The notes under the pieces were generated by a model that searched no databases, was not told the origin of the DNA, and worked only from the letters and a program-made list of their open reading frames with translations. Positions 29,838-39,398 of a stretch of 64,000 nt of DNA are shown piece after piece. Position numbers and translations under genes: made by a program. Positions within the stretch are counted from its first letter, which is position 1. Every line of letters starts with the position of its first letter. The stretch is from Anthracocystis setariae (taxonomy: Eukaryota; Basidiomycota; Ustilaginomycetes; Ustilaginales; Ustilaginaceae): contig CAKMXJ010000002.1 of the NCBI GenBank assembly GCA_928724745.1, forward strand, positions 496,001-560,000, written 5' to 3'.

Positions 29838-31151
29838 ATGACAGTCGATCCCTTCAAGCCCATCCTTCTCGCCGCTGAGGGCGCCGAGCTCACTGCCGCG
29901 ATTCTTCCTTACGGTCTGACATTCCACACCATGTCGACCGAAGATGGCGAAGACTTCATCGGTGGACCCGAGGACCCCGAAGACCACCCCAGACAGCGAG
30001 CGTTCTTGAACCCGTTCATCGGACGATTCGTCAACCGTCTGCCCACCGGCAAGATCGAGTTCACCTCGTCCAAGGGGGGCAAGTCTGAAATGGAACTCAT
30101 CGAATTCAGCGGACCTGGCGTCGTTCTTCACGGTGGTCCTCAGAGTGACACGGAGAACAAGAAGGACAGCATCGTCCAGCATGGGCCCTTTGACAGGTGC
30201 TACTGGCAGCCTCTCGAGACCAAGGACAGCAAGTTCTTCGCCGAGTCTGGTTACGCCTCGACCAGCAATCCGACGGGCAAACACAGCAGCTTGATCTTTG
30301 GCATCGAGTCTCCCGATGGCGATTCGGGATTCCCCGGTCAGCTGCGTGTTGAGGTGCTCTTGGCCGTGGTCCCCAGCACCGGATCGGACAAGGAGCTTGG
30401 CAGGTCGGTGGGCAAGCTGTTGGTTCGCTACCGTGCCGCGCTCTCCTCTGAAGGCTCAGTGGAAGCTACACCGCTCAACCTCAGCCACCATTGGGGCTTC
30501 AACCTCTCAGCTTCCAACCCAGCAGCTTGCAAGGCCGAAAACGGCACCGTCTCGGAGCATGTCGTCGAGTTCTACCCACCGGCTGGCAAGCCCATCTACC
30601 AACTCGATGTCGACTCGACGTTGCTTCCTACTGGCAAGCTTAGCGTCTCGTCGGGCCCGGCCGAATCGTTTAGCAACCCTGGCTCGCACCACTTTGACAA
30701 GCCTGGTGGAAAGCGCATCTCGGAAAACATGCCGACGGATGGCTACGACAACTTCTACGTGTGGGGTCCTGACGCCAGCATTCCGCAAGCGGAGGCTGTC
30801 GACGCGATCGCGACCGAGGCATCCAAGCGCATGCGTCTGACGTCCGAATCTGCGGGTCGCTCGCTCATGTTCTACTCGAACCAGACCGGAACTCAGCTGT
30901 ATACCGCCGAGTGTCAGCCTGACGGTCCCACGGATCCCGCCAAGACGGGCGGATCAATGAAGAAGGCTCACAGGAACGGTGGTTTGCCGGACACGGGCAA
31001 CTTCAGGAGGAGCTTTGCTGCGATCGAGTTCAGCGGCCCGCACTGTGGCTTCATTAAGGAGAGCTTCAAGGAGCTCGGTGGGAAGGAGGAGATTCTGGAG
31101 AAGGGTCAAGTGTATGACAACTGGGTCGTTTGTGAGGCTTGGAAGAAGTGA
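29838..31151 (+). CDS. Aldose 1-epimerase (galactose mutarotase) family protein
   Basis: Intronless, 437 aa. The family interconverts alpha and beta anomers of hexoses. Motifs in order: FLNPFIGRFVNRLPTGKIEF, VVLHGG, QHGPFDRCYW, then NLSHHWGFNLSAS (equivalent of the NLTNHSYFNL segment with a catalytic His). A PTDGYDNFYVW segment follows, and RSFAAIEFSGPHCGFI near the C-terminus holds the probable catalytic Glu. It is longer than bacterial GalM (about 340 aa), with extra loops around residues 165-190 and 345-380. Sequence match to the canonical GalM motifs is loose, so the substrate may be a different sugar. The ATG at 29838 begins the domain directly, with ...TVDPFKPILLAAEGAELTA forming the first strand. 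Confidence 0.82.
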   Translation: MTVDPFKPILLAAEGAELTAAILPYGLTFHTMSTEDGEDFIGGPEDPEDHPRQRAFLNPFIGRFVNRLPTGKIEFTSSKGGKSEMELIEFSGPGVVLHGGPQSDTENKKDSIVQHGPFDRCYWQPLETKDSKFFAESGYASTSNPTGKHSSLIFGIESPDGDSGFPGQLRVEVLLAVVPSTGSDKELGRSVGKLLVRYRAALSSEGSVEATPLNLSHHWGFNLSASNPAACKAENGTVSEHVVEFYPPAGKPIYQLDVDSTLLPTGKLSVSSGPAESFSNPGSHHFDKPGGKRISENMPTDGYDNFYVWGPDASIPQAEAVDAIATEASKRMRLTSESAGRSLMFYSNQTGTQLYTAECQPDGPTDPAKTGGSMKKAHRNGGLPDTGNFRRSFAAIEFSGPHCGFIKESFKELGGKEEILEKGQVYDNWVVCEAWKK

Positions 31152-33183
31152 GGGCCTTGTCGATGGTCGATGCAGATCTTATCAGATGTCATGTCGATTA
31201 GGGTGTCTGTTAGGCTTTGCTCAATTACTCAGAGGACGTTTTCAAGGCTCGACGATGAACTGCAGCCAAGCCATGAGCTGTGTGAGCTTTGCATGTGCTG
31301 ATGAGCCACCAACGAGAGATTTCCAACAAAGATTTTGCAGCTGGAAACCGCACGGTGCGTGAATTTCAAGGGTGCAGCTGGCGCGCAGTGGATCTTGGCG
31401 CATCTATAGTACTCGAGGGAGCTCTGTTCTTGGCTTCCATCGACCAATGACACGGTCAAGGCTGGTGTGAATCTGTTGGAGGATGGCTAAAGTGCGAAAG
31501 GGTGGCGAGGTACGACATCCCAACGCTGTCGGTTACCAGACGAGGGGACGGGGAGGTGAGACAAAGATCGACAAAAGACGATTTCCCCGGGCCACCGGGA
31601 CATGGCTGATCGCGATACTGAAACTTGAACGTTGTGGTCTGCCTTGCGCACATGTCAAGGTGAGGCTAGCTCAGTCATCCATGCTAGCTAACCGCCTGTA
31701 AAAAGTCAAGTTGAGCTGGCAGCTGGCGGGTTCAACAGCAGCAGGGTTACAGCTGTAGCAGTGATTTGCAGAACAAAGCCTTTGGATGGCCAAGAAAGGA
31801 CGTTACTCACACTGTAATCTGGCCCTTGAAGTGCAACCGTCGGCGTCGGAGTGGAAATTTCGAGGGTCAAGGATGGGATGTTGCCAGCAAGACGCGTTAG
31901 CTTGGTCGTTGGTGGCCGAATTCGCGTGTCAAACTCGGCGAAGCGATTCGGTTCTCACACTCTTTGCTTCAACCGAACAATCACTTCTGCATATGCCCAA
32001 GGCTGTCATGCTCGACAACCAGCAAGCATCGCTCCCGCGCGTTTCGACGATCTACAAGGCGTTGGTCAGGGTCAATGACTTTGTACAACAGCTCGTATGT
32101 AGATGCCATTTCATTACAGCTGGGGACATTGCGTATGAAATCAGCCTTCCACTAGCAGAGGAAAGCCTTGTTCGCCTGTCGAGGCTGTAGCTAGCTGCAA
32201 ATTACTGCATCTCATGTCTCTCGTGATCTTTCCAATTGTCGAGCGTGCATGACTTTGCATACTGCACTGCACTGCACTGCACTGCACTGTGCTGTACTTT
32301 CTGCCACACCCTCTGGTGCGATTGAGCAACAGCCTCGCCCCGTTCCTGCAGTGCCTCTCACCCACTATGCAAACTAGGCCGTGCCGTTGCAGTTCTTTTG
32401 CTTTCGAAACCGGCTTCCTGCACAGCTTGCCAGCGCAGTCGTTCGACATTCATACAGAGCCTCGCCCAAAGACGCTGATCTGATCTGCACCGGGCCGCGT
32501 TAGCTTCCCTCAACGCAGCTGCACTACCGCCGTGCTGTCCAAGCGGACAGCGTGTTGCAACAAAGCACAGACAGCCTCTGGCGCCTTTGGTTGAGGAACG
32601 TAGAAAAGTCTTGCGAGTGCTGTATGGTCATTAGCCAACAGAAGCGGGCGGGCGTCGAGGACTTGTTCGTGGGGAGTCAGGCAGGCAGGCAGGCGTGTTC
32701 ATCATTACGGCTGCGCCTACATCGAGTCCGACTTTGACTCCGAGGCAGCTCTTGCTTGCCTCCTCCTGCACCCTCGCTTCTTGAATTGCTTTTTGCCCTT
32801 TGGTTCTTGGTTCTTGGCCTCTTGATCTCGCGTTCGTTTCATCCTTCTTTCCTTCTTTCTTCTCCCCATCACATATCTCCTCCTCATTGCCTCTCCTTAC
32901 CCCACTCCTCCTCTCTCCACTGCACGTTCTAGGTCGATAGCTTTGATAGCATCCTCCTTGGCTTTCTTCCGATACACACCATCCTCTATTCCCCGCTTAC
33001 CTCGATAACTTTCGAGTCTCGTTCCCTGTGCTCTGCGGTAGCTAATAGTCTTTGACAGACATCACCATCGTTCAGTACCAAGTTTTCATTCCAACTACTG
33101 TAGCATCTCTCCTCTCCCCTCCTCTGTCTCCACCCACGTCTCCACCCTCCTTCACCCGCTCCTCCTTCGACCAGTTCGACATC
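31152..33183. other. Two-kilobase gene-free region upstream of GH128
   Basis: No supported gene. A 134-codon frame at 31786-32190 has no family resemblance. Repeats seen are six tandem ACTGC pentamers at 32261-32290 continuing to GCTGTAC at 32296, and GGCA repeats at 32679-32695. From about 32760 to 33183 the top strand is strongly pyrimidine-rich (CTTCTTTCCTTC, CTCCTCCTC), as is common in leaders of strongly expressed fungal genes. It is presumably the long promoter and 5' UTR of the glucanase. Confidence 0.45.
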
Positions 33184-34218
33184 ATGATGGTCCTCAACCA
33201 CAAACTTGTCCTCCTCGCCGTGCTGGTGCTCGCTCTTTTCCTGAACGCCGACTCTGTCGACGCCAAGAAGTGCCGTGCCAAGAAGAACAGCTCCATGGTC
33301 AGCGCTACCAGCACCACCTCCAACAACAATAACAACGCCCAGCAGTCCGGCGGCTCCAGCAACAACTCCAATGGCTCGACGACGTCATCGAGCTCTTCGA
33401 CTGGCTCTTCGATCTCGGTTCAGGGTTTCACTCCTCCTCTCGGCAAGGCTGGTGTTGCCGGTGGTAACTCTCTGCCCTGGACCGCCTCGGCTCTTGGCTG
33501 GTACTACGACTGGACCCCCAACCCCAACAACCCTAACCGCGGCAACATCCTGGCTGTTCCCATGCTCTGGGGTCTTGGTCGCGTCGACCACGATGACGAT
33601 GCTGCACGATTCGCGGCATGGCAGCAATTGCAGCCGGGTGCGGCCCCCTTCGTCATGGGCTTCAACGAGCCTGACTTCTCTGGTGTGGGTTCCTCCGGTG
33701 TGATCCCCGTTTCGGACGCTGCTTCTGCTTGGGACCAGTACCTCGGCCCTCACGCCCAGGCTGGTGCCAAGTTGATCTCGCCCTCGATGGCCATGCAGAA
33801 CCTTGAGACCTGGCTCGGCCCCTTCATCGACCAGGTGCAGCACAAGCCGGACATCATCGCGGTGCACATCTTCCAGAACGACATGGGTATGGTTAAGCAG
33901 GTTCTCGACCACTTTGCTCAGTACGGCAAGCCTATGTGGATCACCGAGTTTGCTTGCATCAACTACTCCGGTCCTTCGCCCGTGTACTGTGATCAAGACC
34001 AGACCGATTCGATCCTGGGCCAGATGGTGAGTCTGTTCGAGTCCGACTCGCGTGTGGCTGCCTACTCGGTCTCGGACGCTAGCAACGGTCCCTACGGTGA
34101 TCTTACCCCGAACCAGAGCGGTCAGAGCCTCAGCGCTACCGGTCAGTCTTACCTCGCTTCCGTCAAGCAGGCCACCGGAAAGCAGCGTCGTCGTGGTCTC
34201 GTCCCCGTGCGCAAGTAA
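33184..34218 (+). CDS. Secreted GH128 beta-1,3-glucanase-like glycoside hydrolase
   Basis: Intronless, 344 aa. It contains the glycosyl hydrolase catalytic core (Asl1-like, GH128) domain found in fungal cell-wall beta-1,3-glucanases. A signal peptide (LVLLAVLVLALFL, cleaved near residue 27) is followed by a Ser/Asn/Thr-rich, probably O-mannosylated linker (about residues 36-78). The catalytic TIM barrel follows. The two family glutamates are visible: Glu162 in MGFNEPDF (acid/base) and Glu255 in MWITEFAC (nucleophile). Other family blocks are LGWYYDWTP, VPMLWG, GAKLISPSMA and DIIAVHIF. The C-terminus is basic (KQRRRG...) with no GPI signal, so it is expected to be soluble or wall-bound. ATG 33184 starts the signal peptide. 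The pyrimidine-rich leader suggests high expression (inference). Confidence 0.92.
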   Translation: MMVLNHKLVLLAVLVLALFLNADSVDAKKCRAKKNSSMVSATSTTSNNNNNAQQSGGSSNNSNGSTTSSSSSTGSSISVQGFTPPLGKAGVAGGNSLPWTASALGWYYDWTPNPNNPNRGNILAVPMLWGLGRVDHDDDAARFAAWQQLQPGAAPFVMGFNEPDFSGVGSSGVIPVSDAASAWDQYLGPHAQAGAKLISPSMAMQNLETWLGPFIDQVQHKPDIIAVHIFQNDMGMVKQVLDHFAQYGKPMWITEFACINYSGPSPVYCDQDQTDSILGQMVSLFESDSRVAAYSVSDASNGPYGDLTPNQSGQSLSATGQSYLASVKQATGKQRRRGLVPVRK

Positions 34219-34783
34219 AATTCCACTCCTTCGATGAACTTGTTCGCGGACAAAGAGCTGGCCCTCTTTTTCCCCTCCCCGCACAAAGGAAACTCACCCT
34301 TGGCGTTCTAGATGAACCCAAGCACCTTCGCTTGCTTTCTACCCCCACCACCTCCTCCTTTTTCGGAATTTTATTGACTTGGAAAGTATTCGACAGCTCA
34401 CTAGCGTGGTGAAACCAAACACCCGCAAGAGCGTACCCATGTCAGGTAGTAATTTTTGCAAGGATGGCGAGCCTGCTGGAGTCTGGCTACTCCGCGCTCT
34501 CAGATATGCAACAGTGGAATCCCAACATGCATCGATTGCTTTTCCCCCCTTCCTTTCGTTGGCTGTGTAGTTAGCGAGTGGGTTGATGTTGAAATGCGAG
34601 AAAATTGAATTGAGTTGAGTGACCGTTGCAATGCATAAGACCAAGATGATAGCGATAGGATATAAGTCGATCAGAAGATGGGGGGGAAAGGAGAAAATGA
34701 ATGGCGAAGTTGAAGCGGAGGACCGTGTGCTTTGGCTGGACAATTGTGTTACCAGCACGACGAGAGCCAAAACCCGTGCTTGC
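34219..34783. other. Convergent 3' spacer, GH128 and ERV2
   Basis: This 565-bp spacer lies between converging stop codons. It has C/T-rich sequence at 34250-34365 and an AT-richer block at 34580-34700. No gene is recognised. Confidence 0.45.
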
Positions 34784-35611
34784 TCATGCAAACGGAGTCA
34801 CGACCTTCTGCGTCGGTTCCGCCTCCTCCTGACCTGTACTCGTCGCTGCCTTTGCTGGCTCGTCCCCACACCCGCAATCGTAACTCTCATCCAACTTATC
34901 ACACTCGAACTCCGTCTTACCTAAACTCTTATTCACCTCGTTGTGGACCGCACACAACCACAACCCGGCGGCCTTCCTCGACCCCACCTGTGGCGGCAAC
35001 TCTTTCAACAACTGCTGGAAGTGTCGTGCGCACTCTCCACACGGATAGAGCTGAGCAAAGTTGAGAAAGAAGTTGCGCAGCGTTTCGGACTCCTGCTCGG
35101 TGGGTTTATCGGGGAATCGTAGTGTCATGGTGTGGAGAAAGTGCCAGGTGGACCGACCGAGTGCTGCTTTGGCGGTGGCGTTTCCCATCTTCGGCATGAT
35201 CACGCCTTCCACCCGCTCAGTGTCCTTGCCTGCAGCGAGGGCAAGTGGAGAAGAAGAGGCTGGCTTGAAATCGGAAGGTGGTTTGGCTTTCGACATCTCA
35301 TCCGGTGAGGTTGGACGCCAATGATCGAGGAAGCCTTTCACTTGATCTTCGACCTTTTGTACGCCCGAGTTGACGTTGGCGGCGGCATTGTTCCAGTCCC
35401 ATCCGTTCCAGATCTGTGGCTTCTCTCCTTTGCCTTGGGAGACCTGCGCAAGCGGATTGTCGTGACCTTTGAGAAGCGAGTCGGCAGAATAGGCAAGGCC
35501 GGTTTCAGGGTCGATTAGCGATGGCGATGCAGGGTGCGAGAGGTAGAGGAAGGACGGGATCAGGAGGATCATGCCTGCCAACAGGATGAGCTGAAAAAAC
35601 CTCGACGCCAT
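34784..35611 (-). CDS. ERV2: ER FAD-linked sulfhydryl oxidase ERV2
   Basis: Intronless, 275 aa. It oxidises thiols with O2 in the ER lumen and passes disulfides to PDI. An N-terminal signal-anchor (LILLAGMILLIPSFLYL, residues 8-24) is followed by a roughly 115-residue lumenal stem. The ERV/ALR helical domain begins with AALGRSTWHFLHTM (FAD-binding). The redox centre is C191-G-E-C194 in YPCGECARHF. WLCAVHNEVN and the FECDKL cysteine follow. The C-terminal shuttle C246-G-C248 matches the Cys-Gly-Cys tail of yeast Erv2 and separates it from mitochondrial Erv1. I chose ATG 35611 because upstream in-frame ATGs (to 35812) place sequence before the signal-anchor. The window also encodes a PDI that could be its partner. 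Confidence 0.92.
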   Translation of the reverse strand: MASRFFQLILLAGMILLIPSFLYLSHPASPSLIDPETGLAYSADSLLKGHDNPLAQVSQGKGEKPQIWNGWDWNNAAANVNSGVQKVEDQVKGFLDHWRPTSPDEMSKAKPPSDFKPASSSPLALAAGKDTERVEGVIMPKMGNATAKAALGRSTWHFLHTMTLRFPDKPTEQESETLRNFFLNFAQLYPCGECARHFQQLLKELPPQVGSRKAAGLWLCAVHNEVNKSLGKTEFECDKLDESYDCGCGDEPAKAATSTGQEEAEPTQKVVTPFA

Positions 35612-36179
35612 CGTGAATATGCAACTGCCCTTGCCTCCGAGCTGTACGCACGCAAGGGAGAGGTATCTGCGACGTCCAGCTAGTTGCAAGAACGAGACAG
35701 TGAAAGCAAAGGTCATGAATCGAAACCATTCGCTCGTTACCCGTCCCTGCATCTGACATTCGCCGACTCCCGAATTACCTTGACGGAGACCCTGGCATTT
35801 TCTCAGATTCAAACTTACCTGGACTTAACATGGTTTCACTTTCGGACTTGTGTCTCCGCCTAGCAATTTCGGACTTGGGTAAATGGAACCCTTTTTGAAC
35901 CGCAGGCCAGTTTTTGGCGGACTCCGCTTCGAATTCCACGTCGATGCCGAAGGGCTGCATGCCAAGCATCTGCTTCGTGCCGTCGCGCATAAACTCGAAA
36001 CTGGATCGCCTGGTACAGTCTCGTGTAGAGACCCGCATTTCCTCCCCAAACACCAAACAAACACGTGCAAAGCATTGATCTTCGTTGAGCAGACGTTGAT
36101 TCGGCACGACAATCGTTAGATCGGAAGCGGAACAATGGTATATCAATTGCTGCTTATGCAAAAGTGTGAGTGAGTGGGG

Positions 36180-36251
<72 letters not shown>

Positions 36252-36264
36252 GAGAGAGAGTTAG
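35612..36264. repeat. ERV2 upstream region with (GT)n(GA)n microsatellite
   Basis: This 653-bp region lies between the ERV2 start and the 3' end of the LACTB2-like gene, both on the minus strand. It contains a compound dinucleotide repeat, GT at 36181-36194 running into GA up to about 36260 with one AC interruption at 36243-36244. The rest holds no recognisable gene; frames reading the repeat as Arg-Glu or Ser-Leu polymers are artefacts. Confidence 0.8.
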
Positions 36265-37596
36265 TTACAGGTGTTGTTGGCCGTTCTGCAAAGGAGGCAA
36301 CAGTAGGGCCCAGTCTAATTCCATGGCTTCCAACCACTCGTGGTCGCTTTGTGGAAGTGGAGGGCAGTTGCCAACATCCCGCCTCTCCTCGTCGGACGCT
36401 CTACGGGCAAAGGTGGTGGTCTGCAGACACCTGACTCTCGATTCTTTCGCTTGCTCCACATCCGGAGAACTCAGGGTTCTGAGATGCAAATACAAACCCC
36501 TTGCCGCCGCGGGGAACAGGTTCTCGGGGTAGTTGGAGTAGAGCTTCAAAACCATCTGCCTGATCTTCCATGGCGCTCCCAACCTGTATTCGGCGCCATT
36601 GACGGTGATCGTAGATGAAGAGGCCTGAGCCTGGCCTCCGTTGGGAGAGGTTTTGAGCAGTTCGACGATCTGTGCCTCGCGCTCGAGCCTGTGGTCCAGA
36701 TACTGCTTTAGCGTCTTGCGTCCTTCCTCGACAACGGGCCCGTGTGCTGGGTACAAACGGTTTTCAGAAGCTGAGGACGCGGAAGGTCCAAGCTCTTCTA
36801 GAGCGCGAGAGCATTTGCGTAGGCTTGACATGTACGCGGTCAAATCCTCGAACACGGTTGTGCCCTGTCCAAGCACATGGTCGCCGGTGAGCAGACTCTT
36901 CTCCTCGGCCAAGGCTAGGCAGATGTGATCGGCTGTGTGGCCGGGCGTATGCAATACGTGGAGGGAGCTCGATTCGGCTTCGTTGGCGACTTTGACAACG
37001 GATCCTTCTTGCAGCGGCCACAGCGGAGAGCCGTATCCTTGGCCTTCTGCATAAGGAGTGAATGAGCCCTTGGGTAGACCTTGGAGCATCTGGATGAGAC
37101 TGGGATCTGATTGTGGGTCAAGGAACTTGTGTATCCTGGGTGCGGGGAGGGTTACGGTTGCCTGTGCTCGCAATTTGGACAAAAGCGAAAGGATGGAAGG
37201 GAGACCTCCGACGTGATCGTGATGCTTGTGGGTGAGAACGATATCCGAGATCCATGAAGTGATTTCGTCCTCTTCCTCCTCATCTTCTTCCATTGCATTT
37301 TGTTTGTGGCTCTTATGCTGAGCATCAGGGTCTACCGCTCCCTTGAGTGCACGCTCGAGGAGAGGAATGTAAGCATCTGTTCCTTCTCCCGTATCGACCA
37401 GGATAGAACGCCGCGATTCCAGCTTTGACGAGGAAGCAGGCGGAGTGGAGACGAGGTAGGTGTTAGTACCGGCGAGAGTATAGGGACCAGGGTTTTGGCC
37501 GAGGATGCGAACGACGCGGTTCGAGAGTCGCACGAGGTCTTCGACCGCTTTCCTTGCTTCTGCCATGGATGGTGTGGATGATGCGCTTCGAAGCAA
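36265..37596 (-). CDS. LACTB2-like metallo-beta-lactamase-fold hydrolase
   Basis: Intronless, 443 aa. It is related to human LACTB2 (a mitochondrial-matrix endoribonuclease) and to fungal thiolesterase-like MBL proteins. Motifs in order: NPGPYTLAGTNTYLV, the first-strand metal region ILVDTGEG, the zinc motif THKHHDHVGG (about residues 122-131), HVLHTPGHTADHICL with the next His, and LLTGDHVLGQGTTVF with the bridging Asp. The YPAHGPVV segment supplies the last His. The C-terminal winged-helix region (WKIRQMVLKLYSNYPENLFPAA) is the LACTB2 signature. An acidic insertion (MEEDEEEED, about residues 102-110) is family-atypical. Alternative start MAEARK at 37566 is equally plausible. It is flanked on both sides by GA/CT microsatellites. 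Confidence 0.88.
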   Translation of the reverse strand: MLRSASSTPSMAEARKAVEDLVRLSNRVVRILGQNPGPYTLAGTNTYLVSTPPASSSKLESRRSILVDTGEGTDAYIPLLERALKGAVDPDAQHKSHKQNAMEEDEEEEDEITSWISDIVLTHKHHDHVGGLPSILSLLSKLRAQATVTLPAPRIHKFLDPQSDPSLIQMLQGLPKGSFTPYAEGQGYGSPLWPLQEGSVVKVANEAESSSLHVLHTPGHTADHICLALAEEKSLLTGDHVLGQGTTVFEDLTAYMSSLRKCSRALEELGPSASSASENRLYPAHGPVVEEGRKTLKQYLDHRLEREAQIVELLKTSPNGGQAQASSSTITVNGAEYRLGAPWKIRQMVLKLYSNYPENLFPAAARGLYLHLRTLSSPDVEQAKESRVRCLQTTTFARRASDEERRDVGNCPPLPQSDHEWLEAMELDWALLLPPLQNGQQHL

Positions 37597-37997
37597 AGAA
37601 GAATGCGTAGCGGTAGATTGCGTCGTTTAGACTGCTCTCAGAGGGGCAATGCAAGTGCGTGGTCGTTTTGGGGGGTCACGTGGACTATGCTGGGGATGAG
37701 CGACGGTGATGGGAAGTGGAACGATGGCGACGACGATGGTGATGGTGGTAAGGGGGAGACGAGTTCCGGCGGCGGAAGTCAAGGAGTTCTCGAGAGAGAG
37801 AGTGTGTGTGTGAGAGGGAGAGAGAGAGAGAAAGAGTGACGGAAGGCAGTGCCGGAGTGGCTCGTGATCTGGCTGGCCCGAGACATGCACAGTGCAAAGC
37901 AGATGTGGTTTTGGTTTAGTTGAGCCGGCTGAGAGCGAGACCGCGCTTGAAGCGGTACGGATGACATCCGAGGACAGGTCAGCGTAGAATCAGAGTT

Positions 37998-38046
<49 letters not shown>

Positions 38047-39398
38047 TGTTGAAATGCAGAGCCGAGACGGGCAGGCAGGCGGGTAAATGTGACTAGAGGA
38101 GACGCAAACAGACGCAAATAGACGTACAGATTCCAAGACATGTTCCCTTCGGCAGCGGCTGCATCTGAAATTCAGAAAAATGCCAAGCAAAATTGAGCCC
38201 CTCCTAATCCGCGTACCGGCGATTACTCACTGCGCCGAGGTACAGTCCTGAAGAGTATCGGACTCTACAAATTCAGTACAGTCTGCAGAGGGGGCTTAAT
38301 TCCCACATTCATTTAGCAAGCGGCTGTGATCCGATTCTGGTTGGGAACAATGCTAAGCGTGCAGCACAGCACAGAGGATCCCACTGGACTCTCTGGCATT
38401 TAGTTAGCTACAACAGCAACAAGGGGGACAATACAGTAATCGTTCAGAGGTTGGATTGATTTGTTAACCAACAGCTCTGATAGGGTGGATACTGTGGCAG
38501 TTGCCATTGGCAACGGTTTCCGGCTTCACAATTAAAGAAAAAAAAAAAAAAAAAAAAAAAAAACCCCAGTCAACAGATGCACTGCAAATGAGCTTTCTTC
38601 CCCCACATTGATGCCGTCAGTCGTCGTCCTAGCCGCTGGAGTTCTTGTGGCTGCTGATCTTTGAGCTTCCTTCCAAGTATTACTTGCTGAGCTGGAGCGG
38701 CGTACCGTGCAAACACAAATATGCACATACGGTGAACCAGCGTCGGATGAGCATAACGTTGAGCTGAAGCTCAAGCCGAGGTAGTCGATATCCAGCCCAA
38801 AGAATCGGCTTTGACAGATGCAAGCCATTCTACGTGGAGACGGTAGCCATGAAAATCAGAGTGAGTAGAAAGAACTTTGGAAAAATCGCTGCTCTTGGTG
38901 CAGGTCTGCGCTTCAGCGAGATGCCGAATTCAGAATTTGCTTGTCGAACTTGTTGCCGTTCAACCATGTGGAACATCCTCTTCCTGTCCCTTTGTCGAGA
39001 AACCTGCCTTGCCTTTCCCCGTAGCCTCGGTCGTTACGCCGAACTCGCTTCTCTTTGACCATTCGACATACAATCGACCCACCAATCTCAAAATGCTCGT
39101 CAACTGCTGGCCATCTGATCGCCAGGTTGATCAGAGGCGAGATGGCTGTACAGTCTAATGAAACTACAATTATTATGGATTCGAGAACTATATCGGCCTA
39201 ACATGCCAAAAAATCCGGCTCCCTCCGCGAAGAAAAAAGCTTTCCACATGATGCATTTTGTGGAGGTCTCTCTTTGGCACTTGGTGCAGCTTACAGCTTG
39301 GTTCATAACGTTCTACCATCTCTGCCCCTCTTGGTCGTAAACTTACCCCATCTCACCTTGCGCAGCGACCCAAGCTTGCTGCTCATCCACAAGTCACC
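37597..39398. repeat. Gene-free region with GA/CT microsatellites and poly-A tract
   Basis: These 1.8 kb lie between divergent genes. Repeats are a mixed GT/GA run (37799-37835), a (CT)n tract (37999-38042) and 26 consecutive A residues (38538-38563). CAGTACAG...CTGCAG lies at 38274-38288 and ATACAGTA at 38431-38438. No coding frame shows family resemblance; open frames through the repeats are artefacts. It presumably includes promoters for the LACTB2-like gene and the Asteroid gene. Confidence 0.6.

Noticed and set aside
31786..32190. 134-codon plus-strand frame in the GH128 upstream region
   Set aside because: No domain resemblance, no supporting splice sites and mixed composition; treated as non-coding.
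36143..36434. Open frames of alternating Arg-Glu or Ser-Leu through the GA/GT repeat
   Set aside because: They are translations of a dinucleotide microsatellite, with no start context or family.
37779..38190. Open frames across the 37.8-38.1 kb CT/GA repeats
   Set aside because: Low-complexity artefacts of the repeats on both strands.
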